Made by a program: the position numbers and the translations under genes
From: Dyella dinghuensis
GTDB taxonomy: Bacteria > Pseudomonadota > Gammaproteobacteria > Xanthomonadales > Rhodanobacteraceae
Assembly (NCBI RefSeq): GCF_003977615.1
Contig: NZ_RYZR01000007.1
Span: forward strand, 62,001 to 126,000
Length of the DNA stretch: 64,000 nt
Direction: 5' to 3'
Shown here: in pieces, positions 37,832 through 47,164 of the stretch
Layout of the letters: every line of letters begins with the position of its first letter
Numbering within the stretch: position 1 is the stretch's first letter
Notes under the pieces: model-generated
Database searches by the model: none
The model's input: the letters and a program-made list of their open reading frames with translations, nothing else
Told to the model about the DNA's origin: nothing

Positions 37832-40642
37832 ATGGAAGCCAGTCGCGACCCTGAATTTCTGCCCCATGACGGGCCGCTGAGAGAAGACGTGCATCGGCTC
37901 GGGGCGATGGTTGGCCGCATGCTGGCTGAACAGGGGGGCGAGGCGTTTTTTCAGCGCGTGGAGCATGTACGCACGGCTTCCATCGCGCGCCGCCGCGACG
38001 GGCACGCTGTCGACGATCTCGCCGATTCCCTGGCAGGACTCGATGCACACGCGGCCGAATCGCTGGCGCGTGCGTTCGCGGCGTACTTTCAGGCAGTGAA
38101 CACGGCCGAGCGCGTTCATCGCATTCGCCGTCGCCGCGACTATCAACGCGAAGGCAGTGCGCCGCAGCCCGAATCGCTGCTCGATGTGCTACAGCGATTG
38201 AAAGAGCAGGGCGTGGGCGCCGATGAGTTGCTTGAGTGGCTGTACAAGTTGAAAGTCGAGCCGGTCTTCACCGCGCATCCGACAGAAGCAATTCGCCGGT
38301 CGTTGCTCGAGAAGGAACAGGCCATCGTGCGCGCGCTGGTCGATAACTTCGATCCCACGCGCACGCCACAAGAGCGCAAGGAAGATGACGATCGTATCTT
38401 CATGGCGTTGTCGTCCGGCTGGCAAACGGCAGAAGCGTCGCCGATTCGTCCCACGGTCCAGGACGAACATCATCACGTTGGTTTTTATCTCGCCAATCCG
38501 ATTTATCGCATCATTCCGGCGTTCTACGAAGTACTCGCCGATGCGTTGCAAACCGTCTACAACGTCGCCGTGCCACTGCCGCGATTCTTGAGCTTTGCAA
38601 CATGGGTCGGCGGCGACATGGATGGCAACCCCAATGTCGGCGCAGAAACGATTGCAAACAGTCTGGCGACACAACGCGCGCATGTGCTCGAGCATTACAT
38701 CGCCGACGTGGATGGCCTCGCACGATTGCTCAGTCAGACGGATGATCGTGTCGATTTCGAGCCTGCATTGCTGCAACGTCTCGAAACCTATCGCGAACAG
38801 TTTCCGCGCGCGGCCGCAAAAATCCGCCCACGTCATGCGGATATGCCGTATCGATGCTTTCTGACCTTGATCCGCGCGCGCCTGGAGGCGACGCTCGAAG
38901 AAGGTCACGCAGAGGGTTATGCCTCGGCAGAGGAGTTACTCGACGATCTTCTGTTGATCGTGCACGGGCTTATCGATCATCGCGGATTGAATGCGGGTGC
39001 TTATGCAGTCCGCCGTTTGATCTGGCGTGTACGTACCTTCGGTTTTCATCTGGCACGCCTGGATGTGCGCCAGGATTCGCGTGTGCATGACGATGCGCTG
39101 GCTGCGCTGCTTGGCGATGAAACATGGTCGCAGCGAGCGCCATCCGAACGTGTCGAGGCGCTGCGCCTGTATGCGAGCGGCGAAAAAGCGCTGGCAAAGA
39201 GCGACGATGCGCAGGCGGAATCCCTGCGCGCCGTCTTCGCCACGCTCAACGAATCCCGCGGCCGCTACGGCAAAGATGCGATCGGCCTCTACATCATCAG
39301 CATGGCGCGCTCCGCCGCCGACGTGTTGGCGGTGCTGGCGCTGGCGCGCTACGGTGGTTTTACGATCACTCCCTCTCCCCTTTGGGGAGAGGGGCGGGGT
39401 GAGGGGACAATCTCGCGGGAAGATTCCGCTCCGCACAGCCCCTCACCCAACCCTCTCCCCAGAGGGGAGAGGGCTGACAGCGTGCCGCTGGACATCGCAC
39501 CGCTGTTCGAAACTGTCGACGATCTGAAGAACGCGCCCGATACCTTGCGCGCGCTGCTGGATGATCCAGTTTATCGCGCGCATTTGCTGGCACGCGACGA
39601 TCGCCAATGGGTGATGCTTGGCTATTCGGATAGCGGCAAGGATGGCGGCACGCTCGCCTCGCGGTGGGGTTTGCAGCGCGCGCAGGTTGAGTTACTGGAA
39701 GTCGCAAAACAAGCCGGTATTCGTCTTGCGTTCTTTCATGGGCGGGGCGGTTCCGCCAGCCGCGGCGGCGCGCGCATCACGCCTGCGCTGATGTCTTCGC
39801 CGCGTGGCTCAGTGGGCGGTGTCTTGCGCGTGACGGAGCAGGGCGAGGTGATTCACCGCAAGTACGGCATTCGTGCACTCGCGCTGCGCAATCTGGAGCA
39901 GACGGTGGGTGCGGTGCTGCGCGCGAGTCTGCGTCCGCGCGAAGACGAGCCGCGCGAGCAGGAGTGGCGCGAATACATGAACGCGCTGGCGGCGGATAGT
40001 CGCCGTGCGTATCGCGAACTTGTCGATCATGAGGGATTCGTCGATTACTTTCGTGCCGCGACGCCCATCGACGTCATCGAACAGATGGCGCTAGGTTCGC
40101 GTCCGTCGCGTCGCCGCAGCATGCGCGGCGTCGAAGATCTGCGCGCCATTCCGTGGGTTTTCGCGTGGACGCAGTGCCGTTCCATCATCACCGGCTGGTA
40201 CGGCCTGGGCACGGCGCTTGAACAGGCAGCCGCCAAACACGGCGAGAAGGCGTTGGAGGACATGGCGCAGCATTGGCCGTTCTTCGTCAACGTTCTGGAC
40301 GACGTCGAAATGGTGCTCGCCAAGTGCGATCTCGATATCGCCGAAGCATTTTCTAAGTTGGCGGGTCCATTGCACGACACGTTTTTCGCGATGATTAAGT
40401 CGGAATTCGAACGCACGCGCCATTGGCTATTGCGGTTGAAGAACAGCGAAGAACTGCTTCGCGACGATCCGCGCTTGTCTCTGTCGATTCGACTGCGCAA
40501 TCCATATGTCGATCCGATGAGCTTGCTGCAGGTGGACCTGCTCCAACGCTGGCGCGAAAGTGATCGCAGCGATGATCGATTGCTGCACGCGCTCGTCGCG
40601 AGCGTCAACGGCGTCGCTCAGGGTCTGCAAAATACGGGTTGA
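37832..40642 (+). CDS. ppc: Phosphoenolpyruvate carboxylase with in-frame repeat insertion
   Basis: A 936-residue enzyme that carboxylates PEP to oxaloacetate. Motifs are intact: FTAHPTEA (near 147), the metal Glu560 in LFETVDDL, GYSDSGKDGG (near 596), HGRGGS (near 638) and the C-terminal QNTG. The usual GRGGxxGRGG motif reads GRGGSASRGG. Residues about 514-548 are foreign-looking (PSPLWGEGRGEG then SPSPNPLPRGER): they are encoded by a palindromic repeat inserted in frame, about a dozen residues before the catalytic Glu560. This explains why the protein is longer than usual. GGAGG precedes the ATG. Confidence 0.95.
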   Translation: MEASRDPEFLPHDGPLREDVHRLGAMVGRMLAEQGGEAFFQRVEHVRTASIARRRDGHAVDDLADSLAGLDAHAAESLARAFAAYFQAVNTAERVHRIRRRRDYQREGSAPQPESLLDVLQRLKEQGVGADELLEWLYKLKVEPVFTAHPTEAIRRSLLEKEQAIVRALVDNFDPTRTPQERKEDDDRIFMALSSGWQTAEASPIRPTVQDEHHHVGFYLANPIYRIIPAFYEVLADALQTVYNVAVPLPRFLSFATWVGGDMDGNPNVGAETIANSLATQRAHVLEHYIADVDGLARLLSQTDDRVDFEPALLQRLETYREQFPRAAAKIRPRHADMPYRCFLTLIRARLEATLEEGHAEGYASAEELLDDLLLIVHGLIDHRGLNAGAYAVRRLIWRVRTFGFHLARLDVRQDSRVHDDALAALLGDETWSQRAPSERVEALRLYASGEKALAKSDDAQAESLRAVFATLNESRGRYGKDAIGLYIISMARSAADVLAVLALARYGGFTITPSPLWGEGRGEGTISREDSAPHSPSPNPLPRGERADSVPLDIAPLFETVDDLKNAPDTLRALLDDPVYRAHLLARDDRQWVMLGYSDSGKDGGTLASRWGLQRAQVELLEVAKQAGIRLAFFHGRGGSASRGGARITPALMSSPRGSVGGVLRVTEQGEVIHRKYGIRALALRNLEQTVGAVLRASLRPREDEPREQEWREYMNALAADSRRAYRELVDHEGFVDYFRAATPIDVIEQMALGSRPSRRRSMRGVEDLRAIPWVFAWTQCRSIITGWYGLGTALEQAAAKHGEKALEDMAQHWPFFVNVLDDVEMVLAKCDLDIAEAFSKLAGPLHDTFFAMIKSEFERTRHWLLRLKNSEELLRDDPRLSLSIRLRNPYVDPMSLLQVDLLQRWRESDRSDDRLLHALVASVNGVAQGLQNTG
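39371..39473. repeat. Palindromic repeat pair inside ppc
   Basis: CCCTCTCCCC-TTT-GGGGAGAGGG (39371-39393) and CCCTCTCCCC-AGA-GGGGAGAGGG (39451-39473) in inverted orientation with C- and G-rich tails. The same family as the intergenic unit at 36011-36143. It stays open in the ppc frame and encodes about 35 residues. Confidence 0.9.
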
Positions 40643-40700
40643 TGCTGGTTTTAGAGCAGATCACAGGAGCTGGCCAAGAATCGCGGCCCCGCTTTTTGCC

Positions 40701-40803
40701 CGTCATTCCGGCGAAGGCCGGAATCCAGTGTCGATAAGCCTCAACAATACTTATACACATCAGACTCTATCGCTACTGGATTCCGGCCTCCGCCGGAATG
40801 ACG
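40701..40803. repeat. 103-bp element with 29-bp terminal inverted repeats (MITE-like)
   Basis: CGTCATTCCGGCGAAGGCCG... at 40701-40729 matches the reverse complement of 40775-40803 at 28 of 29 positions; each end is itself a small palindrome (TTCCGGC...GCCGGAA). This resembles the CGTCATTCCGGC family of dispersed repeats in many proteobacteria. It lies between the converging ends of ppc and uup and may act as an RNA hairpin for both. Confidence 0.85.
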
Positions 40804-40843
40804 GTGTAGATTTGATAGTCGCGCGACGTTTTGTTGGCGGCTC

Positions 40844-42730
40844 TTAACTATCCAGTTCCGTCCAGCGCGCGTAGGCCGCATCAAGCTCGCTTTGCAGCTT
40901 CGCCAGCGCATCGTTCGCCTTGATGATGGCTGCACTGTCCTGCTGGAAGAACGCAGGTTCGTTCATGGCTTCGCTGCGTGCCGCGATATCGGTCTCGAGC
41001 GTTTCGATGCGCTTTGGAAGCTCTTCCAGCTCGCGTGTTTCTTTGTAGTTGAGCTTGCGCTTTGCGATGGTCGGTGACGGCGTATTGAGTGCATGGGAGG
41101 TGGTTGCGGCATCGCGCTTTGGCTCGGCGGATGTTTCCGTCGCCGTGCCGCGCCCTGTGGGTCTCTGTCGCAGCCAATCGCTGTAACCGCCGATGTATTC
41201 GCCAACCTGGCCGCCGCCTTCCAGCACCAGTGTGCTCGACACGACGTTGTCGAGAAACTCGCGGTCATGCGAGACAAGGAGCAAGGTGCCCTTGTAGTCG
41301 GTCAGCAATTCTTCCAGCAGTTCGAGCGTTTCCACATCCAGGTCGTTGGTGGGTTCGTCCATCACCAAGAGGTTGGAGGGTTGCGCAAAGAGCTTGGCAA
41401 GCAGCAATCGATTGCGCTCACCGCCGGAAAGACGCGTGATCGGCGCGCGTGCACGTTCCGGCGAGAACAGGAAGTCCTGCAGATAACCGATGATGTGTTT
41501 GCGTTGACCGTTGAGCTCGATGTATTCGCGGCCTTCGGCAACGTTATCCAGTGCGTTCAAGGCATCGTTGAGCTGCGTGCGATGCTGATCGAAATAGGCG
41601 ATCTGCAAGCTGGTACCCAGCGTGACGTCACCACGTTGCGGTGTCAGCTCGCCCAGCAAAATCTTGAGCAACGTGCTTTTGCCGGCACCATTGGGGCCCA
41701 CAATGCCGACACGATCGCCGCGCATGATGGTGGTGTTGAGATCATCGATCAGCACCCGGCCATCGTAGGCTTGATGCACATTCTCAAGCTCGATGACTTT
41801 CTTGCCGGACGCCTGCGCATTGGCCAGCGACATCTTCGCATTGCCGCCAAGCTCGCGACGTTCGGAGCGCTCCCGGCGTAGTGCTTTCAAGGCGCGCACG
41901 CGACCCTCGTTGCGTGTGCGGCGTGCCTTGATGCCCTGGCGAATCCAGACTTCTTCCTGCGCGAGCTTTTTATCGAACAGCGCATTTGCCTGCGCTTGCG
42001 CGTGAAGGCGTTCTTCGCGGCGGCGCAGATAATTGTCGTAGTCCCCAGGCCAACTCGTGACTTGACCGCGATCGATTTCCACAATGCGCGTTGCCAGCGC
42101 GCGCAGGAAGCTTCGATCGTGCGTGACGAAAATAATGCTGCCTTCAAATTGCTTGAGAAACTTTTCAAGCCAACCGATGGCTTCGATGTCCAGATGGTTG
42201 GTGGGTTCGTCGAGCAGCAACACATCCGGTTTGCGCACGAGCGCCTGCGCAAGCAGCACGCGACGTTTCATGCCGCCCGATAGCGCAGCGAAGTCGGTGT
42301 CGCCCGGCAGTTCGAGTTTCTCGAGAACGTCCGTGACGCGACGATCCAGATCCCAGCCGTGTTGCGCTTCGATCTGGTCTTGCACATCGCCCAGCGCATC
42401 CATATCGCCTTCGGCAAGCAGATGGTGATAACGCGCAAGCAGGTGACCGAGATCGCCAAGGCCATCGGCCACGACATCGAACACGCTGCCGGACGTTGCC
42501 TGCGGTACTTCCTGCGCCATGCGCGCGACGATCACGCCGTTTTGCACGCGCACTTCGCCGTCATCGGCGCGCAATTCGCCCGCGATGAGCTTCATGAGGG
42601 TGGATTTGCCCTCGCCGTTTCGACCCACGATACAGACCCTTTCTTGGGCCTCGATCGACAGATCGACGTGTTCGAGCAGGAGGGGACCGCCGATGCTGAA
42701 ATCGACTCGTTGCAGTTGGATCAAGGACAT
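40844..42730 (-). CDS. uup: ABC-F ATPase (Uup-type)
   Basis: A 628-residue soluble protein with two ABC domains and no membrane domain. Walker A motifs are GRNGEGKST and GPNGAGKST; signatures are LSGGMKRR and LSGGERNR; Walker B segments are LLLDEPTNHLD and LVMDEPTNDLD. The C-terminal 80 residues (LNYKETRELEELPKRIETLE onward) form the coiled coil found in Uup, which distinguishes it from EttA and YheS. ABC-F proteins act on the ribosome or, for Uup, affect precise transposon excision and replication. Divergent from the D,D-carboxypeptidase gene. Confidence 0.9.
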   Translation of the reverse strand: MSLIQLQRVDFSIGGPLLLEHVDLSIEAQERVCIVGRNGEGKSTLMKLIAGELRADDGEVRVQNGVIVARMAQEVPQATSGSVFDVVADGLGDLGHLLARYHHLLAEGDMDALGDVQDQIEAQHGWDLDRRVTDVLEKLELPGDTDFAALSGGMKRRVLLAQALVRKPDVLLLDEPTNHLDIEAIGWLEKFLKQFEGSIIFVTHDRSFLRALATRIVEIDRGQVTSWPGDYDNYLRRREERLHAQAQANALFDKKLAQEEVWIRQGIKARRTRNEGRVRALKALRRERSERRELGGNAKMSLANAQASGKKVIELENVHQAYDGRVLIDDLNTTIMRGDRVGIVGPNGAGKSTLLKILLGELTPQRGDVTLGTSLQIAYFDQHRTQLNDALNALDNVAEGREYIELNGQRKHIIGYLQDFLFSPERARAPITRLSGGERNRLLLAKLFAQPSNLLVMDEPTNDLDVETLELLEELLTDYKGTLLLVSHDREFLDNVVSSTLVLEGGGQVGEYIGGYSDWLRQRPTGRGTATETSAEPKRDAATTSHALNTPSPTIAKRKLNYKETRELEELPKRIETLETDIAARSEAMNEPAFFQQDSAAIIKANDALAKLQSELDAAYARWTELDS

Positions 42731-42817
42731 GTTTCTATTCTACCTGTTGGCTTGAAACATGCTTAAGAAAACATGCTTTAAAAAAAGGCTCTGGCGCGGC
42801 TGAGGGCTTCTCAAGTA

Positions 42818-42849
42818 CTACCGGTAGATGGTCGAAAAGCTACCGGTAG
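42818..42849. promoter_or_regulatory. Two copies of palindrome CTACCGGTAG, 22 bp apart
   Basis: CTACCGGTAG at 42818-42827 and again at 42840-42849, start to start 22 bp (two helical turns), in the 291-bp divergent gap between uup and the carboxypeptidase gene. Typical of a cooperative dimer-dimer operator. The same gap holds a direct repeat AAACATGCTT (near 42755-42778) and a possible -10 TATATA at 42903. Confidence 0.65.
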
Positions 42850-43021
42850 GGCGGCGGAAACCCTCCGAAAAACAAAAACAGCGTCTCGAAGCGGCTGCTA
42901 CTTATATAGAACATGTACTTAGCGTCGCTTGTTGAAGTTTTTCCTCTGGAAATTGTCGTAGCTTTGCATTAACGTTCGCGACGGCGGCATCCAGCCGGCG
43001 TCTGCGGGCAGGGAGTCTTTT

Positions 43022-44164
43022 GTGATTGTTCAAACCATCAAGCCAACTAAGTTGCGGGGCCGCCTCCGGCATACGTCCGTGGCATGGGTCCTGGCCGGCT
43101 TTTGCGGCTTTTTGGGCGTCGCCCATGCGCAGACCAACACCACTGCCGCCATCGTCATCGATGGCACCAACGGCCAGGTGGTCAACGCGGTGAACGCCGA
43201 CCAGGCAGCCTATCCGGCTTCGCTGGCCAAAATGATGACGCTTTACCTCACTTTTCAGGCGCTGGACACCGGCAAGCTGAAGATCGACCAGGAACTGCCT
43301 GTGTCCGACTACGCCGCGTCCCAGGCACCGACCAAGCTCGACCTGCGGCCCGGTCAGACCATTTCGGTCGAAGACTGCATCCTCGGCATGGTCACCAAGT
43401 CGGCGAACGACGCCGCTGAGGTGGCCGCCGAAGGCGTTGCCGGTTCCGAGAGCGACTTCACCAGCATGATGAACGCCCAGGCGATCCTGCTGGGCATGTC
43501 CAACAGCCACTTCGACAATGCCAATGGCTTGCCGGACCCGGACAACATCACCACGGCACGCGACATGGCCAAGCTGGGGATGGCGCTGTACCGCGATTTC
43601 CCGCAGTACTCGCACTACTTCGCGACCAAGGACTTTGTATTCCGTGGTCAGCTGATCCGCGGTCACAACAATCTGATGGACCGCTATCCGGGCATGGACG
43701 GTTTGAAGACCGGCTTCACCGATGCCTCGGGTTTCAACCTCGCATCGACTGCGGTCCAGAATGGTCACCGTCTGTTCGCCGTGGTTCTGGGTGGCCGCAC
43801 CGCGTCAGCTCGCGACAATTTGATGGCACGCCTGCTCGATGATGGATTCGGCGGCCGCCAGACACCGTCGGATCTCGTGGCCGAGGTAGGCCTGCCTGCA
43901 CGGCCGAGCGCCGCACGCCGCATGTTGGCCGCGCTCTCGCCGATCGGTACGGCGGAAGCCGAGACCGTGGCATTGCCGCCGCGCGCGCCTCGCCATAAGG
44001 GCCCGGTCGCTTCACGCAAGACCTGCACGGTGCGCCGCGGTGTTGTATGCCCGCGTACCACCGCGCAGGCACGCGCTCCTGCGCATGGCACGACCAAGCT
44101 CGCGCATCGCAAGACGACCAAGAAGCCGGTGATGCTGGCGTCGCGGAATCAGAAGCAGGAATAA
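43022..44164 (+). CDS. D-alanyl-D-alanine carboxypeptidase (S11, PBP5/6 type)
   Basis: A 380-residue penicillin-binding protein that trims the terminal D-Ala from pentapeptides. The start is GTG with GGGAG upstream. The signal peptide ends near residue 36 (AHA). Active-site motifs are Ser67-x-x-Lys70 (SLAK), Ser127-Ala-Asn129 and Lys229-Thr-Gly. After about residue 275 the usual C-terminal beta domain and amphipathic anchor are replaced by a basic, Ala/Pro/Lys/Arg-rich tail of some 100 residues. How it stays at the membrane, if it does, is unclear. Confidence 0.9.
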   Translation: MIVQTIKPTKLRGRLRHTSVAWVLAGFCGFLGVAHAQTNTTAAIVIDGTNGQVVNAVNADQAAYPASLAKMMTLYLTFQALDTGKLKIDQELPVSDYAASQAPTKLDLRPGQTISVEDCILGMVTKSANDAAEVAAEGVAGSESDFTSMMNAQAILLGMSNSHFDNANGLPDPDNITTARDMAKLGMALYRDFPQYSHYFATKDFVFRGQLIRGHNNLMDRYPGMDGLKTGFTDASGFNLASTAVQNGHRLFAVVLGGRTASARDNLMARLLDDGFGGRQTPSDLVAEVGLPARPSAARRMLAALSPIGTAEAETVALPPRAPRHKGPVASRKTCTVRRGVVCPRTTAQARAPAHGTTKLAHRKTTKKPVMLASRNQKQE

Positions 44165-44192
44165 CGTTCGCGCGATCTCATCGTCGTCAAAC

Positions 44193-44217
44193 AAAACCCC
44201 GCTTTCGCGGGGTTTTT
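44193..44217 (+). terminator. Intrinsic terminator after the carboxypeptidase gene
   Basis: Stem AAACCCCGC/GCGGGGTTT with a short TTTC loop, then TTT. Confidence 0.85.
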
Positions 44218-44252
44218 GATGTCTGAAGCCGTGTCTTGGTGAATAGCTGTAC

Positions 44253-44292
44253 TAACAAAAAGCCCCGCGGGTTCGCCGCGGGGCTTTTTGTT
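44253..44292. terminator. Strong bidirectional terminator before metK end
   Basis: A 17-bp stem, AACAAAAAGCCCCGCGG with its complement around GTTCG, A-rich on the left and T-rich on the right. Serves metK on minus and acts as a backup for the + strand. Confidence 0.9.
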
Positions 44293-44312
44293 GTGCGAGG
44301 TAAGCAGATCGC

Positions 44313-45512
44313 TTACTTGAGCTTGGCGTCGGCGCGCAGGGCGTCGGCCTTGTCCGTCTTCTCCCAGGAGAAGGCGGTGAAGGTCTTGCCGTCCGCACCC
44401 TTCACTTCGTACGGCGTGCGGCCGAAGTGGCCGTAGCTGGCGGTCTGCTGATACATCGGGTGGATCAGGTCGAGCATCTTGATGATGCCGTATGGACGCA
44501 GATCGAAGTGCTTGCGAATCAGCTTCTCGATCTTGTCGTCGCTGATCTTGCCGGTGCCGAACGTGGTGACCGAGATCGAGGTCGGCTCGGCCACACCGAT
44601 GGCGTAGCTCACCTGCACTTCGCAGCGGTCGGCGATGCCGGCGGCGACAATGTTCTTGGCCACGTAGCGCGCAGCGTAAGCGGCCGAACGATCCACTTTC
44701 GACGGATCCTTGCCCGAGAACGCACCGCCACCGTGACGGGCCCAGCCGCCGTAGGTGTCGACGATGATCTTGCGGCCGGTCAGACCGCAATCGCCCACCG
44801 GACCGCCAATCACGAACTTGCCGGTCGGGTTGATGTGGAACTTGGTGCCCTTGTGCAACAGCTTGGACGGCAGCACGGGCTTGAGGATGTGCTCGCGCAC
44901 GGCTTCGACCAGGTCTTTCTGCTTCACGTCCGGATCGTGCTGGGTGGAAAGCACCACGGCATCGATCGCGGTCGCCACGCCGTTTTCATAGCGCAGGGTG
45001 ACCTGGCTCTTCGCGTCCGGGCGCAGCCACGGCAGCGGCGAGTTCTTCTTCTTGCGGATCTTGGCCTGCTGCTCGACCAGGCGGTGCGAGTAGTAGATCG
45101 CCGCCGGCATGAAATCCTTGGTTTCGTTCGTGGCGTAGCCGAACATCAGGCCCTGGTCGCCAGCGCCCTGTTCTTCGGGCTTCTTGCGGTCCACGCCCTG
45201 GTTGATGTCCGGCGACTGCTTGCCGATCAGGTTCAGCACGCCGCAGGTCTCGCCGTCGAAGCCGACGTCGGACGAGTCGTAGCCGATGTCGACGATCACC
45301 TTACGGGTCAGGCCTTCCAGGTCGATCCAGGCGCTGGTGGTGACTTCGCCGGCGACAATCGCCACGCCGGTCTTCACCATGGTTTCGCACGCCACACGTG
45401 CACGCGGATCCTGCGCAAGGATCGCGTCGAGGACGGCGTCGGAAATCTGGTCGGCGACTTTGTCCGGATGGCCTTCGGAGACCGATTCGGAGGTGAAGAG
45501 GTAATTGCTCAT
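44313..45512 (-). CDS. metK: S-adenosylmethionine synthetase
   Basis: A 399-residue enzyme that makes SAM from methionine and ATP. Signatures are [21 protein letters not shown] (the first 20 residues are conserved through SEGHPDK), the ATP loop [11 protein letters not shown] and [17 protein letters not shown]. The length is standard. The leader has a weak hairpin (TATCC/GGATA) over the ribosome binding site AGAAGGAT and an extended -10 (TGTAGAAT) further upstream, but no recognisable SAM riboswitch of its own. It closes the methyl cycle encoded by the surrounding genes. Confidence 0.97.
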   Translation of the reverse strand: MSNYLFTSESVSEGHPDKVADQISDAVLDAILAQDPRARVACETMVKTGVAIVAGEVTTSAWIDLEGLTRKVIVDIGYDSSDVGFDGETCGVLNLIGKQSPDINQGVDRKKPEEQGAGDQGLMFGYATNETKDFMPAAIYYSHRLVEQQAKIRKKKNSPLPWLRPDAKSQVTLRYENGVATAIDAVVLSTQHDPDVKQKDLVEAVREHILKPVLPSKLLHKGTKFHINPTGKFVIGGPVGDCGLTGRKIIVDTYGGWARHGGGAFSGKDPSKVDRSAAYAARYVAKNIVAAGIADRCEVQVSYAIGVAEPTSISVTTFGTGKISDDKIEKLIRKHFDLRPYGIIKMLDLIHPMYQQTASYGHFGRTPYEVKGADGKTFTAFSWEKTDKADALRADAKLK

Positions 45513-45802
45513 CGTGGCTTATATCCTTCTTTACGGATAAAGAGATGGAAAGGGGAAACGGGCATTCTACACGCCTCGGCCCCGGGAATCACCGCCAAGT
45601 CTGGCATATCCGGATGACAGTAGGGCCGTATTCAGCGGGGTCAATCCGTGCATAAAGCCTGCAAGATGCCCCCGTGGCGATTCAACTAGTTGGGGTCGGA
45701 TGCGCTGCCCTCAATGTGTCTCCAGGCGGTCATTCTGGCGACCCGATCGCGGCGGCAAGGGATGCGAAACTGAAGACATCACGACTCAGGGGAAGCTCGA
45801 CG

Positions 45803-47164
45803 ATGTGGATCAGGCGTTTTGTCGCAGGGATGCTGTTGTGTTCGCCGCTCATGGCTTGTGCGGCGGGCTTCGATTGCAAGCAGGCGGCTAACTCAGCCGA
45901 ACACACCATCTGCGACGATCCCGCTCTTTCCTCATTGGATGGTCAGATGATGGCGGCCTATACGCAGGCACTTCATCGCGCCGGCAGCAACCAGGACAGG
46001 CTGATGCGCGATCAGCGCAATTGGCTGGCCGAACGCAACGAGATGGCCTCGCTTTACTTTGACCACGAAAGTGTCCGGCAGGAGAACACGAAGGGCATTG
46101 AACGCTTCTATCAGCAACGTATCGATTTTCTCAACCATCTGTTTGTCACTGCGGACCAAACTTCGCCACTGCTCAAGGCTGTCGCGCTGAAGCTTTCGAC
46201 GTCCGCTGCGCCAGGCGATTACGACTACAAAATCGGTTGGAAGGCGCTGGGTGGAGATGGGTCGGTATTCGATATGCCCGAGGAGCATGCTTACACCGTA
46301 GGTGAGGTAGGCAAATATATTCCCGTTGAAAATCAGGCCGGCCTTTCGGAAGTCATCGGATCGTTGCCGTCCGCATCGAACGACGATCGGGTGACGCTGG
46401 CATTGCTGCCTTCGGCAAAATTTGGAGGCCTCTACCAGGTTGGCGGAACACTCGAATGCGTAAGCTGGTCGCTGTTTACATGGCAGCGGCAAGCTATCGC
46501 CCCGATCAAGACACCAGAAATCCTCGACCAAAATTGCTGGACGGCGACTGGTGTATTTGCAGGCTTCCAGGGACAGCTCTATGCGATCTCGGACAGCGTC
46601 AAGCTCACTTCATCAGACATTAGCGTGCAGCTTTTGACTGGAAGCGATTGGGGTGCGCAAAGTCGATTGTTGGTGCGCTACGACTACAGGCTGTCCAAAC
46701 CCATCGCTTACTGCGATAGCTCCAGCAAGGATTGCGATGCGCTGACCGCATTGGCTGACGCTTACGCCAGGCGGTATAGCAGGAGCCGTGTTGTCGAGAT
46801 ATTGAATTCGCCTCTATCCGCCGAGGAACAAAAGAGTTTCGATGCCATGCTTAAGGCAGCGCCGGATGAGAGGACGCAGGTTGAGCTACCAACGTTTGGT
46901 GCGACGGTAGTGGGCTATACAAATTTTGCCGACGGTAGCGTCTGGTTTCCGGCGCGAATGCATGGCGAATTGATGTTGGGCCGGATCGGCCACGGTGGCC
47001 TTGGGTGGCGCAGCAATGACAACTGGTACGTTGGGTTTTGGCACTGGGATGGAAAATCGCTTAGCCCGGTCATAGGCGTGATTATTCCCGTTCAGCGGGG
47101 CGATTTTCTTCTGTCCGCCGATGTGCGTCCTATCCGCGAGATATTGGGCACTAATGTGCAGTGA
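45803..47164 (+). CDS. LprI-like envelope protein
   Basis: A 453-residue secreted protein. The ATG at 45803 follows GGGAAG and gives a signal sequence that ends in LMACAAG; the Cys could make it a lipoprotein. Residues about 25-100 match the LprI/DUF1311 pattern (DCKQAANSAEHTIC, LDGQMMAAY, RDQRNWLAERN), a small domain named after a lysozyme inhibitor. The remaining 350 residues are not recognised. The 3' end overlaps the convergent esterase gene by 14 bp. Confidence 0.75.
   Translation: MWIRRFVAGMLLCSPLMACAAGFDCKQAANSAEHTICDDPALSSLDGQMMAAYTQALHRAGSNQDRLMRDQRNWLAERNEMASLYFDHESVRQENTKGIERFYQQRIDFLNHLFVTADQTSPLLKAVALKLSTSAAPGDYDYKIGWKALGGDGSVFDMPEEHAYTVGEVGKYIPVENQAGLSEVIGSLPSASNDDRVTLALLPSAKFGGLYQVGGTLECVSWSLFTWQRQAIAPIKTPEILDQNCWTATGVFAGFQGQLYAISDSVKLTSSDISVQLLTGSDWGAQSRLLVRYDYRLSKPIAYCDSSSKDCDALTALADAYARRYSRSRVVEILNSPLSAEEQKSFDAMLKAAPDERTQVELPTFGATVVGYTNFADGSVWFPARMHGELMLGRIGHGGLGWRSNDNWYVGFWHWDGKSLSPVIGVIIPVQRGDFLLSADVRPIREILGTNVQ

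Noticed and set aside
45513-45660. SAM riboswitch upstream of metK
   Set aside because: None of the conserved S-box, SAM-II or SAM-IV core segments is present; only a weak hairpin over the ribosome binding site.
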